This document shows, piece after piece, positions 20,340-31,450 of a DNA stretch of 64,000 nt. Position 1 is the first letter of the stretch. Each line of letters begins with the position of its first letter. The notes under the pieces were generated by a model. The model was given only the letters and a program-made list of their open reading frames with translations, did no database searches and was not told the DNA's origin. The position numbers and the translations under genes were made by a program. The stretch is from Areca catechu (taxonomy: Eukaryota > Streptophyta > Magnoliopsida > Arecales > Arecaceae): the NCBI GenBank assembly GCA_021397845.1, contig CM038046.1, positions 64,498,021 to 64,562,020 on the forward strand, written 5' to 3'.

Positions 20340-21938
20340 TGTTGAACCATGGAATGATTTTGATGATCACAAAACATTGGAGCATGTATATGTTACTAAT
20401 TCTTTCAATTACTTAAGAAGTTTTTGCAAGAAAATGGTTATTTGTTTTCAAATTTGTTGAAAGGTAATTCAATTTTTTATAGACTCTTATTGACTTTAAA
20501 TTGTAAAAGCCCTAATTTTTCAACTATGTAATCTTGTAAATGGGTTATAAAAATATAAAAATAAGAGTGAGTAGATCAGCTCTTGTTGGATTCATATGTT
20601 GAAGAATTTTGGAGAAGTTTGAATCATTAAATGAAGTTTTGGCAAGAGCTGACTCCTTCTAGCATGGCACAAAAAGATTTCAAAGTTTTAGTACCTCGAG
20701 CCAACTCAAGCCCCAAGAGCCGACTCATCCAGAGTTAAATTTGTTGGTGACTGAGACTTCGAGCTGATTCTGCCTTGAAGAGTCGACTCAAGGAAAATGT
20801 TGTTTTGTATTGATTGAAGGTTCGAGCCAACTCCAGCTTGAAGAGCTGACTCACACAGAAATTTTGTTTAGGCTGTCTGAGACTTAGAGCCGACTCGTGG
20901 ACCTCGAGCCGACTCAAGTGATCGTTTTTTGCACTCTAACAGCTAGTTGCTGAAAGTTATTTTTGAACATCAAATGGTCTCCAATAGCTCTTTCATGATT
21001 TCCTAGGGCCTACAATGGCTATATCTCATGAAAAACTATAAAGGTGAGTATTTTTGATGGATTAAATAATTTTTTGAGGGATTATTCATTGATTTATCTT
21101 GGAAATTTGAAAAGTCTTCAAGTCTTTCACCAACCAACTTCAAGAGCATTCAAGATAGGATTCAAAGCTCCATCAACTTCTCTTCATCATTGAATCCAGT
21201 CCTTGAAGAAGTAAAGAAGCAGCTTGAAGAGCATTAAAGAGCATTCAAAGCTAGGCTTCATCTTGATCTTCATCGGCAACATTTAAACAAACTCAGTTTA
21301 TTATATAGTTGCTTATTATTTTTCTCATATCTTTATTTTCTCTCTAAGAACAGCAAGGGGCTATATCTTAAGAGAGGGTTAAAGTTTTTTAGGTAAACTT
21401 TGTGAAAACCTAAGTTGGGTTCTTGGTGATCCTGGTATAAAACCAAGAGTTAGGATTTCTTTGGTAATCCTGTTTAAAACCAAAGGGAGTTGGGTTTCCT
21501 TTGGTGATCATGGTAAAACCAAAGTGTATAGGTTTGGATTGTGAACCTGGTAAAACATTCCGACTATATTCCTGTTGGGGGATATAATGAAAATCCCAAG
21601 TGGTCCTTGGATAGTGGACGTAGGCGCCGGTTGCTCCAAACCATTCTAAATTTTCTTGTGTTTGTGCTTGCACTTATTTTACCATATTGCATTTACTTAA
21701 TTACTTCCTCATTGCATATTGCACCACAACAACAAAAGGATTTCAAATTGCACGTACTTGCTAAATATTTTATAATCCCAATTCATCCTCCTCTTGGGAA
21801 GCCACCTGGGCAACACTTCTGCTCTTAATTATTTGAAACACAGTACCTACCACTAAAGTAGATTTAAAAGAGCACATATCTGATTAAAATTTTACATTCC
21901 CAATTCACTCCCCTCTTGAGAAATCTACCTGGGCAACA
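20340..21938 (+). repeat. Sirevirus LTR shared by copy 1 (3' LTR) and copy 2 (5' LTR)
   Basis: 1599 bp, starts TGTTGAACC and ends GGGCAACA. A polypurine tract abuts its left end and a primer site lies two bases past its right end. GAGCCGACTC-type motifs occur at about 20698-20930, and a TATA-like TATAAAAATATAAAA lies at 20546. The flanking pentamers (AGATT left, ACTGG right) do not match each other, so this is not an ordinary solo insertion. The right end is duplicated: an internal end-like block GGGAAGCCACCTGGGCAACA occurs at about 21794-21814, 124 bp before the true end. Confidence 0.9.
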
Positions 21939-21940
21939 AC

Positions 21941-21952
21941 TGGTATCAGAGC
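21941..21952 (+). other. Sirevirus copy 2 primer-binding site
   Basis: TGGTATCAGAGC, two bases after the shared LTR. It matches the 3' end of initiator tRNA-Met in complement. Confidence 0.92.
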
Positions 21953-21984
21953 AGAGTCTTTGAACTTTTTTAGAGTAAATGTTA

Positions 21985-23740
21985 ATGGCTCATCCCATGA
22001 GTACTTCCTTAGCTGAAGGCCAATCTACTAGTAGACCTCCACTATTTACTGGCATGAATTATTCTTACTGGAAAGCTAAAATGATGATATACATTTAAGC
22101 TGTTGATTTTCAATTATGAAAGGTCATTCTTAAGGATCCACAAATATCCATGATTAAAGTTGATGCCGTGGATGTCCCAAAATCTGAAGAGGATTGGGAT
22201 GAACATGACATGAAAATGAGGGAACTAAATGCCAAAGTCATTAACTTACTATAATGTACTTTAGACACAAATGAGTTCAACCGAATTTCTATTTTCTCAT
22301 CTACAAACGAAATCTAGGATAAACTTGAAGTGACCAATGAAGGAACTTTCCAAGTGAAGACCTCCAAAATCAATCTTCTAGTACATAGCTATGAATTATT
22401 TAAGATGGAACAAACTGAAACCATCTCTGCCTTGTTTACATGGTTTACAGATATTATTAACAATTTGAAAAGCCTTGGCAGGGTTTATTCTAATGCTGAC
22501 TTAGTACAAAAGATTCTAAGATCACTTTCAGACAAATGGGACCCCAAAGTAACTGCCATCAAAGAAGCAAAAGATCTAAACACACTATCTCTGGATGAAT
22601 TATTGCGTTCTCTCATCACACATAAATTGGCCATACAGAATAGACATGAAGATGATCAGAAAAAGAAGAAAATAATTGCCTTCAAAGCTACATTGGAATC
22701 AAAGAAACATGATGAGGAATCGAAAGATGAATGATCCTCCTTTGAAGATGACTTAGAAGATGAAGATATCTCTATGGTCATGAGGAGATTTAGAAAATTT
22801 ATGATAAAGAAGAAAGGAAGATATTTCGAAAAGTTTCACAAGAGAGGTGAACATAGTAAGGAAAAGGAAAGAAAAAAAGAGAAGGAACAAATGCCCACAT
22901 GTTATGAATGTAATAAACCAGGGCATATTTTTCTTGATTGTCCTTTACTAAAGAAAACATTGAGGAAGAAGAAAAAAAAAGTGATGGTTGTAACTTGGAG
23001 CGATAGTGAGGAGTCGACTTTAACAGAAGAGGAAGAGACCACAAAAATTTCCAATCTATGTCTTATGGGTCTCGAGGATGAGGTAATGTCCCCTGAACCT
23101 CAAGCTGAATTTACTTTTGATAAACTGAATTCTGCATTCCTGATTTGCTTTCTGAATTTAAAAAGGTTGGTACAAAAATTAGAGCTTTAAAGAACATTAA
23201 TGATTCTCTAGTAAAAAAAAAGAAGAGATTTTAGAAAAGAAAAAATTATTGCAAAAAGAATTAACTATCTTTTCTGAAAACAACAAAGATTTGGAAATTA
23301 AGAAAAATCTATATCTTGAGAAAAACAAAACATTAATTGATGAAAATTCTAATTTGAAAAAGGAGATGGAAAAACTCAAGTCTTTAGTTGAAAAGCTTAC
23401 TTTAAGTTCAAATAAGCTTGAGTTAATTTTAAAAGAGCAAAGAATTTCAAGTAACAAGGCTAGAATCAGATATAAATCTTCGAATTCAAATGGAATTTCA
23501 GCTACTAAATTTGTATCTTCAAAAGTATTTGTACCAAAATTTGTTTCTCAAAATGCTTTTATGTCACATGCTTCTATATTTGCATCACATGCTTCTGCAT
23601 CTAGAACTTCAAAATTTACATCTTCTCAAAATACTAGAATTATTTATTATGCATGTCATGGGGTTGGACATAATTTTTTTCAATGCAATCTGTTAAAGAA
23701 AAATGGAATTGGAAAGAATAAAATTAGAAAAATTTAGGTT
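21985..23740 (+). pseudogene. gag: Sirevirus copy 2 gag, broken
   Basis: Starts at ATG 21985 (MAHPMSTSLAEG), then the N-terminal gag signature RPPLFTGMNYSYWKAKM. Stops near 22097 and 22250 break the first part; 22330-22731 is open (the UBN2-type gag body). A Lys-rich stretch follows, with CCHC knuckle CYECNKPGHIFLDC at about 22902-22945. A Lys/Glu/Asn/Leu coiled-coil region spans 23220-23450, with a frameshift near 23190 by comparison with copy 1. A second knuckle near 23650 has its first Cys replaced by Tyr (YYACHGVGHNFFQC), so it probably cannot hold zinc. Confidence 0.85.
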
Positions 23741-24548
23741 CCTAAAAGAACCACCTCTGCTAACTTGCAAGGATCCATGGGAGCTTGGGTACCTAAAAGA
23801 ACTTGTTAATTATTTTGTAGGAATGTCTTGCAACTCAAAAATTGAAGAAAAAATGATATCTCGATAGTGGCTGTTCAAGACATATGATGGGTGACAAAGA
23901 TCAATTCATCATCCTAGAGATTAAAGAAGGAGGTTTGCTAACCTTTGAAGATAATGGCAAGGAAAAAATAATCAGAATTGGTAAGATCAAATTAACCCCC
24001 TCTACTTTTATTGAAAATGTACTGCTAGTAGACAAATTGAAGCCTAATTTGTTAAGTATTAGTTAATTATGTGATAAAGGCTTCAAGGTTGTCTTTGAAT
24101 CATCTATGTGTATAGTAACAAACTCACTTGATTCCAACAATAAATTCATTAGACATAGACATGGAAATATTTATGTGGTGGATTTGAATGATCTAGCCAT
24201 GTCTAGTAGCTCCAATCTAGTAGCAATGAATGCTAAGACCAATAAATCTTGTTTACTTTGATATAGATGATTAAGTCATGCTAGCATGCATACTATTGCC
24301 AAATTGATTTCCAAGAATCTTGTTAGAGGTTTACCTAAGTTTAAAGTAGATTTTGAACATGTTTGCAATGCTTGCAAAATGGGTAAACAAACTAAGGGAA
24401 GATTTAAATCCAAAAATATGATTTCAACTTCTAGACCCCTTGAACTACTTCATATGGACTTATTCGGACCAACTAGGACCACAAGCCTAGGTGGTATGAA
24501 ATATGCTCTTGTGATAGTAGATGATTTTTCAAGATTTACTTTGGTTTT
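23741..24548 (+). pseudogene. pol: Sirevirus copy 2 protease, GAG-pre-integrase and integrase start
   Basis: Protease Asp-Ser-Gly is at 23863-23871 in the canonical setting LDSGCSRHMMGDKDQF. A stop precedes it (TGA at 23854-23856) and another follows near 24063. The zinc-binding CNAC is near 24368, and the integrase first catalytic Asp is in MDLFGP (Asp codon 24457-24459). Reading stops at the insertion of element E (24549) just after a DDFSRFT block and continues at 30842. Confidence 0.82.
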
Positions 24549-26109
24549 GGATGTGGGATGATTCTAAGAATGCTAAATATGTAGTAAAAGTAATAAACTA
24601 ATTTTCTTGTGATTTTTAGATTTAGGTTTGATGACTAATTTCTGAAAGCAAAGTAAAGAACTAGCAAGTATTCAGCAATTCTAAGAATCAACTTGTCGCA
24701 GGCTGAATCATGCAAGATAACTAAAGACAGGACCCGAAAATTAAAGAATTCTTGGATAAGGATAGTTAACTTCAAGCAAATCGGATAATAAGAGAAGGGA
24801 AGATTTCTTACAAGTCAGAGATTTGAAGATTCAGTAACAGCAGGGATCACTCAAAACTCTGATCGGAGCCTGGAAGAAAAAGCCTTGTTTTCCTTGAATC
24901 TGATGGCGAATCTGGGCGGTCTGGGAAGCAAAGAAGGCCTCCTCATGGGAGGGTAATCACCTTGGGGATTCTGCAAGCACCAGGGTTAATCAAAATAGCA
25001 ATTAAAAATTAAGAAAAGGAACTATGAATTGAAAGGATTCAGGATTAGGGTTTGAAGATGGCAGCCGGGTAAGAAGAAGCTCTTGGACTTGGACGGCAGT
25101 AAGGGCTTCAATTCCTAAGATGTGGCTAATCTCTAGGGATGCAAAAGGATACTAGGGCAGTAGGGATTCGATTCAGGAACACAAGGAAAGCACTCAAAGA
25201 GAGAACCAAAACTCAAACACAAGATAATTAATCCAAATTTTAGCAAGGTTTATTCATAAGAAAGAGATGCTTACAAGAAGGGGAGGGGTGAGGTATTTAT
25301 AGAGTTTCCATGCCCTCAATAACCATGGTTACACTTGGGTTACAAGTCCTCTTCCAAATTGGATTACATGTCCATTCCTAGCTAGGTTAGTATTACAAGG
25401 TTTAAAGGGATTAGAAATCCTAACTAGGTTAGAAAAGACTTGGTCTTCTCCTTCTTCTCTTCAACTTGGACTTAGTCAAACCTCTTTGGACATGGTCAAC
25501 ACTTCAAGGATACCTAGGGGGCATGTTGGGCCTCTAGGAGCAGCAAGGGGCCGGCCCAAAGGGGCTTGGGTGCATGGGTTTTGGCCTTTGGAAGCTCGGG
25601 TGGCCTGGTATCCTGGTAGCAGGAATATTCCCTGGAATCTTGCTTCTTAAGGGCTTGGGCTTGGCACTTAGGATTGATTTCTTTGGGCTGGGATGCAGGT
25701 AGACCTCTAGAATCATGGATGCCCTAGTTTAGGAATATTCTCTGGCATCTTGGGAGGAATCTGGGCATCTGGAGGATATCTGGAAAGAGTTAGGGTTTCT
25801 GGAAGCATCTTAGATCCTAGGTTGTCATACAAAATCCAATGGGCTGATTTAGCGACCTCTGACTCTTGGATGTGGCTTGGTAAAACTCCCAAATAGGATG
25901 ACCTCCTCTCTTGTATAAAAATCGAGCTCATACTGGACTCATAATTGATGTACAGGGCTCAAAATACTGACTAGGTTAAGGGTTGAGATAAATCAACTAA
26001 CCTCAACTTATTACAGGACTCAATTCTAGTTGATTACAAAATTTGACACATGGCTAGGTAAACCAAATAGGGCACAGTAATCTTTTTCTGATCTTGGTGC
26101 CCCCACCTA
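24549..26109 (-). repeat. Element E 3' LTR (left on plus strand)
   Basis: About 1561 bp. The plus-strand left end GGATGTGGGATGA corresponds to TGATGTGGG in relatives, with the terminal T changed. The right end CCCCCACCTA is altered from CCCCCACCA. On the minus strand a TATAAATA box lies in the complement of 25296-25303. Confidence 0.85.
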
Positions 26110-26707
26110 TTCTCCCAGAGCGGGAGGAACTCGACCCCGTTGAGTGTTGGATAACTTGGCTCTCATAGTGCTCGAGTAGGTCTGGATTGAGGCTCTGCAG
26201 ATCCTCATGGGTGATCCACGAGTCCTCAGATTCTGGCCGACCTTGCCACCAGATCAAATACTTCTGATAGCCTTTATTTCGGATACATATGGCTTGGTCA
26301 TCCAAGATTCTCTCGATCTTTTCCTCACCATTTGGCCAATTGGTTGGTGGACACTCTAGGATGGGTTCTCTCTCGAATGGAAGGATAGGCTCAAGGTGCT
26401 CGCTGGGTATCACTGCTAGCTCTCTAGACTCTATAAGATCTAAGATGATGAAGGTGGATCTAATACCTAAACAAGGTAGTATCTCATGCACATAGGCATT
26501 GGGTCCACCGATATTCATTATCTTGGATGGGCCAGCTTCGCGAGCAGGAAATTCTTTACAATTACAAAATCTCCTGCAAAATTCTTTATCTCTCTTTTGG
26601 GAATTAGCCAAGTTATTTTTTAGTTCATTAGTTATGTTCAACTTTTGACTAATTTCCATATGCATATGCTGTGCAGAGGGCAGTGCTGGTGTAGACATGT
26701 AATTCAA
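26054..26707 (-). pseudogene. Element E integrase C-terminal tail with chromodomain
   Basis: 217 open codons on the minus strand, the best preserved copy of this segment in the window. The order is: a helical lead with HMEISQKLNITNELKNN, an RDKEF...CKEF stretch, the integrase C-terminal block (GPSKIMNIGGPNAYVHEIL, then STFIILDLIESREL), and the chromodomain (EEKIERILDDQ, YLIWWQGRPESEDSWIT, LLEHYES). The frame passes through the polypurine tract and ends inside the 3' LTR at 26054, so the LTR supplies the last ~18 codons. A start Met at 26707 is only the first ATG in frame; no integrase catalytic core lies upstream. Elements C and D have the same layout. Confidence 0.85.
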
Positions 26708-27019
26708 GCTGTGTATTTATTGGACTCAACTAATACCTAATAGACTCGACTAGGCTTCCTTATCGAAGGAAACTTATTGGACTCTTCAGGTCTAAAACCT
26801 AAGAGACTATAGACTCTCTAGGTTTGATCCTATCATGGCATGCATATGAAAATTTATTATGTACTCCTAGCAAATGCTACAAAGTATACCAAAAATAATA
26901 TGCAAACCTAACGAGGGCAATAAATGAATGCAACATGCAAACTTCTACATGATGCAAGTGAATGGTTAAAGAAATATAAGAAAACTCAAGAAAAGGCAAA
27001 AAATACGAGGTGGATTCAA
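26708..27019 (-). other. Element E conserved spacer
   Basis: Non-coding on both strands. It matches the spacers of D (53181-53530), C (56352-56690) and A (13910-14150), including TGCATTCATT, CATGCATATGAAAATT and the phrase AGTCGAGTCTATTAGGTATTAG in complement. It sits where reverse transcriptase and integrase core would be. Confidence 0.7.
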
Positions 27020-28136
27020 GGTTAGTCTGATAAGGTAGAAAGTAGGAAGAAGGTTCTGGGTTGATCGGGTAGAATAGGAGATAAGAAGGGATTTCAGCGA
27101 TGAGGCTTATACTAATGAGATTTACCTTATGGGTTTGAGGTAGTCCTACAGGGTTTATAGTATGGAAGAATGGGTCACTAATCTCAGGAAAGAGATCATT
27201 AATGGGAACTATAGGATGGGATTCTTCCTGAGGGTACTAATAAGCCAAATCCTTAATAAAGTCATCGGGTTCAAGAAATTTTGGACTGGGCTCTCTAATT
27301 GGGCTTTCTTCTTGTGGCTCCTTAGGTAGTATTCTAATAGTAGGATCTGGGTTCTCTTCCTCTACTTTCTCTTCCATTATTGCCTGGGTGTGATCTAGGC
27401 CATCTAATTCTAGGTCGGCCACTAACTGATTATGGTCAAGGTTAGCTAAATCTAGATTGGCTACTACTTGGGTATGGTCAGGATCAACTGATTCTAGGAT
27501 GGCTTCTACCTGGGTCTCTATTGATTCAACTAATTTTGGGTTGGTTTCTATTGGGGTTTGGTTATAGTCAACTACTTCTGAGTCTTCTATAGGTGTTTCT
27601 TCCTCTATATCTACAATGGACTCATTATCCTCATACTCCACCAAACTTGGATTAGCTTCATATATCTCTTCTTCTAAGGCATCTTGGTGAAACAATGGAG
27701 TAGTAGGAGGGGTTTGGCTAAAGGAAAACTGGCTAATAACTAGGGTAACAGGGATGGGTTAACTAAGGGGTTCCTGATTAATACTAGGGTTCTGACTATG
27801 GGCACTAATCCTAGTGTGTTCAGGCTGACTAAGGGTTATGGGTTCATAAGTTATGGGTTCAAATATAAGGTTATCAATCCTATAGGGTTCAGGTTGACTG
27901 AGGGATAGTGGGTTACTACTGGGTTCATATCTAGGGACTATGGGTTCCTGTGGTTCAGTTCAATGGGTCTTGCCAAGGGTTCCTACATGGTTATCTAATG
28001 GATCAAAACTAGGGATTGCTTGATTACTTGATTGGATCAGTTGGTCAAGCCTAGTATTAATTTGGGCATTAGATTGGTCAAACCTAAGGTCTATTTGGGC
28101 AAGCTGAGCTAGGATGGCCTCCAAAGTGGAATCCAT
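27020..28136 (-). pseudogene. Element E acidic ORF, unknown function, several stops
   Basis: Starts at ATG 28136 (MDSTLEAILAQLAQIDLRF), and the frame stays open apart from stops near 27960, 27757 and 27237. The N-terminus is a heptad-like helix (FDQSNAQINTRLDQL), followed by the GTLGKTH block, a Pro/Glu-rich linker, and an acidic section with repeated phrases (EEEIYEANPSLVEYED, PIETNPKLVESIETQVE, DHTQVVANLDLANLDHNQL). The end has PINDLFPEISDPFFH and HKVNLIS. No capsid, zinc knuckle or protease motif. It is the same protein as the open 311-codon ORF of element D. Confidence 0.75.
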
Positions 28137-28262
28137 GGTTGAATTGGGCTGAGGTTTGGACTTTTGATATTGGGTTCCTAATCTAGTGGTCATGCAACAA
28201 ATCAAATAATCAAAATGAAATGATGTAACCAAGCATTCAAAAGAGAAAGAAAAGGCTAGCAT

Positions 28263-29269
28263 AATCTAGGGTTTCCTAGACCTAGAGCCACAAATTGGGT
28301 GGGTTAGCTCAACTTACACCTAACCCAATAGCTAATCCTTCCACTCGCTAGGAGGGGGTGGGAGTGTGGGAGGACCCCAACTTTCGTAGGGACCTAATTA
28401 AAAATCACAACACTACTTTGGTCATTTGACTTTGGACCCCCAGCCTTAGACACCTACTTTCAGTAATAGCTAAGAGGTTAAATGCACTAGTTGGCCCACA
28501 CAGCTCGGACTCAACCTGTTGATGTCTCCTAGCCCACTAGGACAAATTAGGTGTAATTAATTTTAATTAGGCTTGGGTTATTATGATGATGGTGGTTTTG
28601 GACCCAGGACAGGTGATGAAATCCTGCCCTGATCTGAGATAGAGAGTTATCCTTAAGATTAGGTTAAGAATGATGGCAATCGATGGACCTAATGCAATTT
28701 AAAACAATCAGAAAATAAAATATTTTTTTAATGATTTATGATGTTTCAAGTTAGGTTTAAGTTAACTGGGGTTATCAAACAAAGTTTGGCTTGGGATTGG
28801 GGGTTTGGAGTTGATTAGGTTAGGTTGAGTCAAAATGCAGAATGTAACAGAAATCAGTGAATTAGGGTTTCAATTTTTGCAGAGTTTAACACAAATCCTG
28901 ATGCAGAAAAAATTCAAAAAAAAATCTGGAATTGAGTATTGACGATGTGGATGATTCCTACCAAATTTCATGCAGAACAAAAATCATATGATGATGCAAA
29001 CCTAGTATTTTTTGGACTGCTATAGAAATTACCAGGATTCTATTAGGATTTCTAATATGCCAGATTTTAATAATTTAGGATTTCTATAAAATTAATTAAA
29101 AATTTTTATAATTACTTGGACAGAATAGAGGACATGAAGTGAAAATTTCATAGAAAAATAAAATATTTAAGATGCCAAAATCAGATGAAACCTAGACACC
29201 TAATGCAATGGACAGAATGCAGAATTAGGGTTTGTGAATGCAAAGAAGATAAAAAACTATCCTAAACCT
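28263..29269 (-). other. Element E untranslated leader
   Basis: About 1 kb on the minus strand, similar to the leaders of C and D (shared CACACAGCTCGGACTCAACC in complement at about 28497-28517). No coding sequence seen. Confidence 0.65.
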
Positions 29270-29281
29270 GCTCTGATACAA
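29270..29281 (-). other. Element E primer-binding site, one mismatch
   Basis: Complement of GCTCTGATACAA. The expected complement is GCTCTGATACCA, so one base has changed since insertion. It is separated from the LTR by three bases. Confidence 0.75.
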
Positions 29282-29284
29282 AAC

Positions 29285-30841
29285 TAATATGGGATGACTC
29301 TAAAAATGCTAAATATGAAGTAAAAGTAATAAACTAAATTTTTTGTGATTTTTAGATTTAGGTTTGATGGCTAATTTCTCAAAGAAAAGTAAAGAGCTAG
29401 CAGGTATTCAGCAATTCTAAGAATCAACTTGTCGTAGGCTGAATCTTGCAAGATAACTAAAGATAGTACCCAGAAATTGAGGAATTCCCAGCTTAGGATA
29501 GTTAACTTCAAGCAATTAGATAATAAGAGAAGGGAAGGTTTCTTACCAGTCAGAGATTTGAAGATTCAGTCGCAGCAGGGATCACTCATAACTCTGATCG
29601 GAGCCTGGAAGAAGAAGCCTTGTTTCCTTTGAATCTGATGGTGAGTCTGGCTGGTCCGGGAAGCAAAGAAGGCCTCCTCAAGGGAGGGGAAGCACCTCAG
29701 AGATCCTGCAAGTGTCAGGTTTAATCAAAACAGAAATTAAAAATTATGAAAAGGAACTATGAATTAAAAGGATTCAGGATTAGGGTTTGAAGATGGCAAC
29801 AGGGGATGAAGATGCTCTTGGACTTGGATGGCAGCAAGGGCTTCAATTCCTTGGGTGTGGCTGATCTCCAGGGATGCAAAAGGACACTACGACAGTAGGG
29901 ATTCAATCCAGGAACACAAGGAGAGCACTCAAAGGGAGAACCAAAACTCAAACACAAGGTAATTGATCTAAATTTTACCAAGGTTTATTCATAAGAAAGA
30001 GATGCTTACAAGGGGGGGAGGGGTGTGGTATTTATAAAGTTCCCATGCCCTCACTAACCATGGTTATACTTGAGTTACAAGTCCTCTTCCAAATTGGAAT
30101 ACAAGTCCTTTCCTAGCTAGGTTAGTATTATAATGTTTAAAGGGATTAGGAATCCTAACTAGGTTAGAATTATCTTGGTCTTCTCCTTCTTCACTTCAAC
30201 TTGGACCTGGTCAAACCTCTTTGGACATGGTCAACACTTCAAGGATGCCTAGGAAGGCGTGTTGGGCCTCTAGGAGTAGCAGAGTGCCAGCCCAAAGGGC
30301 TTAGGTGCATGGATTTAGGCCTCTGGAAGCTGGGGTGGCCTGGTAGCTTGGTAGCAGGAATATTTTCTGGAATCTTTCTTCATAAGGGCTTGGGCTTGGC
30401 ACCTGGGCTTGATTTCTTTGGCCTAGGATGTAGGTTGACCTCTAGAATCATTGATGCCCTATTTTAGGAATATGCTCTGGCATCTGGGGAGGAATTTGGG
30501 CATCTGGAGGACATCTGGAAAGAATCAGAGTTTTTGGAAGCATCTTGGATCTTGGGTTGTCACACAAAATCCAATGGGCTGATGTAGCGGCCTCTGACTT
30601 TTGGATGTGGCCTGGTGGAACTCTTAAATAGGGTGACCTCTTCTCTTGTATAAAATCAGGCTCATACTGGACTCATAATTGATATACAGGACTCAAAATA
30701 CTGACTAGGTTGAGGGTTGAGACAAATTAACTAACCTCAACTTATTATAGGACTCAATTCTAGTTGATTACAAAGTTTGACACATGGCTAGGTAAACCAA
30801 ATAGGCCCAGTAATCTGTGTTTGATCTTGGTGCCCCCACCA
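29285..30841 (-). repeat. Element E 5' LTR (right on plus strand)
   Basis: About 1557 bp, aligned with 24549-26109. Plus-strand ends are TAATATGGGATGA and GTGCCCCCACCA. On the minus strand a TATAAAT-type box lies in the complement of about 30029-30036. Confidence 0.88.
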
Positions 30842-31450
30842 GTCTTATTCATTGCACATAAAGATGAAACCTTTAAAGTCTTTCAAAAAATTTACAAAAA
30901 AGTTTCAAACTAGAAAAATCTTTCAATTATTTCTATTAGGAGTGATCACAGCATGAAATTTGAAAATTAGTTTTTTGATGATTATTGCATAGAAAATAGC
31001 ATTGATTATAACTTCTCTGCTCCAAGAACACCACAACAAAATGATGTTGTAGAGAGGAATAATAGGACTTTGAAAGAGATAGCCCGAACAATGTTATGTG
31101 AAGGCAATCTTCCAAGGTACTTTTGGAAAGAAGAGGTGAACACTGCTTGTTATATTTTGAAACATGTTTTGATTCATCCAATTTTGAAGAAAACCCCTTA
31201 TGAGCTTTGGAATGAAAAGAAACCAAATATCAATTATTTTCATGTTTTTGGTTGTAAATGCTTTATGCTGAATAATGGAAAGGATAATCTAGGAAAATTT
31301 GATGCTAAGTTTGATGAGGCAATTTTCCTTGGTTATTCAATACATAGCAAAGCATATAGACTATTTTATAAAAGAACATTGAATATGGAAGAATCAGTAC
31401 ATGTTATATTTGATGAAACTAACCCCTCACCTTCCAAGAAAGAAGAGTGA
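30842..31450 (+). pseudogene. pol: Sirevirus copy 2 integrase core, remainder
   Basis: Continues after element E. It has the second catalytic Asp in SDHSM (30944-30946) and Glu in VVERNNR (31052-31054), 36 codons apart, the DDx35E spacing. Asp-His-Ser replaces the usual Asp-x-Gly. Stops occur near 30911 and 30969. 31070-31447 is open for 126 codons, through CYILKHVLIHP, FGCKCFMLNNGK and FLGYSIHSKAYRLF. Confidence 0.85.

Larger units (their letters stand above)
24549..30841 (-). mobile_element. Element E: non-autonomous chromodomain gypsy element, minus strand, inside copy 2 integrase
   Basis: 6293 bp between GTTTT (24544-24548) and GTCTT (30842-30846), a target duplication with one transition. 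On the minus strand: 5' LTR 30841-29285, primer site near 29281-29270, leader, acidic ORF 28136 to about 27020, spacer, integrase tail plus chromodomain 26707-26054, 3' LTR 26109-24549. It lacks protease, reverse transcriptase, RNase H and integrase core, as do A, C and D. Confidence 0.88.

Noticed and set aside
20340..21938. Solo LTR beside an independent element
   Set aside because: Polypurine tract and primer site both abut it and its flanks do not form a TSD, which fits a shared LTR better.
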